A stretch of 14,928 bases of DNA from CAYMSF01 sp964542255 (GTDB taxonomy: Bacteria > Verrucomicrobiota > Lentisphaeria > Victivallales > Victivallaceae): the NCBI GenBank assembly GCA_964542255.1, contig CAZITV010000039.1, positions 1-14,928 of the forward strand, written 5' to 3'. Of the stretch, positions 14,741-14,928 are shown piece after piece. Numbering within the stretch: position 1 is the stretch's first letter; every line of letters begins with the position of its first letter. The position numbers and the translations under genes are program-made. Under the pieces are notes generated by a model. That model was not told where the DNA came from. It saw only the letters and a list, made by a program, of their open reading frames with translations, and did no database searches.

Positions 14741-14889
14741 AAAACTATTTTGAATTGATGTTTTGCAGGATTTTTTGAAGATTTTGACGATTTTAAGCGA
14801 AATCTAGCGTAGCAGCGTTACGCAAGATGAGCTTAAGTCGCCAAAACTCGAAAAAGACGCAAAAATCACAGAAGAGTTTTGAAATTAGC
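14741..14889 (-). repeat. Palindromic intergenic repeat, copy 2
   Basis: About 149 bp, reverse complement of the unit at 2764-2899. It is slightly longer because of two small insertions of about 9 bp relative to copy 1. Read on the - strand, its core folds as an arm of about 28 nt starting TTTTGGCGACTTAAGC, a GCGTA-acgctgc-TACGC tip, and a 30-nt returning arm ending GCTTAAAATCGTCAAAA. The 13-bp direct repeat AATTAGCTCTTAT occurs at 14717-14729 and 14883-14895, at or just outside the two ends. There is no coding potential. As the only structured feature after the last gene it could act as a transcription barrier. Confidence 0.75.
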
Positions 14890-14928
14890 TCTTATATTCA
14901 GATATTTATGATGACGTGCTTATTTAGT

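Noticed and set aside
2764..14889. Composite transposon or mobile island bounded by the inverted repeats
   Set aside because: The bracketed block carries dnaE and pabBC, which are core genes, and has no transposase, integrase or compositional break. The repeats look like independent insertions.

Overview
The window looks like a chromosomal segment of a Gram-negative, probably anaerobic bacterium of moderate GC content. The Gram-negative inference rests on an outer-membrane-type polysaccharide export lipoprotein (Wza/KpsD family). The anaerobic inference rests on a large iron-sulfur flavoprotein module related to electron-bifurcating NADH enzymes. The genes and the REP-like and hairpin repeats would fit a PVC-group lineage such as Lentisphaerota, but no rRNA or marker alignment is available, so the assignment is only a guess.

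Layout. Positions 1-172 hold short hairpins resembling a dispersed REP-type repeat and a rho-independent terminator for a + strand gene off the left edge. hisB lies on the - strand (173-766). It is divergent from a small two-TM protein with a TPR-like cytosolic part (908-1537), which converges on a Wza-like export lipoprotein on the - strand (1565-2602). A 474-bp intergenic region follows, with a good wza promoter and the first copy of a roughly 140-bp palindromic repeat. All remaining genes are on the + strand: dnaE (3077-6637), a NuoE-NuoF-2x[4Fe-4S] fusion (6644-8977), a NuoG-like/GltD-like iron-sulfur protein (8981-10348), a pabB-pabC fusion (10361-12163), and, after a 127-bp gap, a U32-family protein (12291-13559), a CTP-dependent lipid-kinase-family membrane protein (13572-14189) and a bacterial-PH-domain membrane protein (14208-14705). 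The last intergenic stretch holds the second copy of the palindromic repeat, in inverted orientation.

How the genes relate. The four genes from dnaE to pabBC are spaced by only 3-12 bp and are probably co-transcribed, although their functions (replication, NADH/ferredoxin redox chemistry, folate synthesis) differ. The last three genes form a second tight cluster.

The most interesting content is the two-gene redox module (6644-10348). It has the NADH/FMN core and many Fe-S centres of HydBC/Stn-type bifurcating enzymes, but no hydrogenase H-cluster subunit. Its GltD-like subunit has a shortened flavin/NADP domain lacking the glycine-rich nucleotide-binding loop. Either it works with an unlinked partner or it is a reduced, previously uncharacterised variant. 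The second item of interest is the repeat pair, each copy a long imperfect hairpin, lying inverted on either side of the 12-kb + strand gene block.
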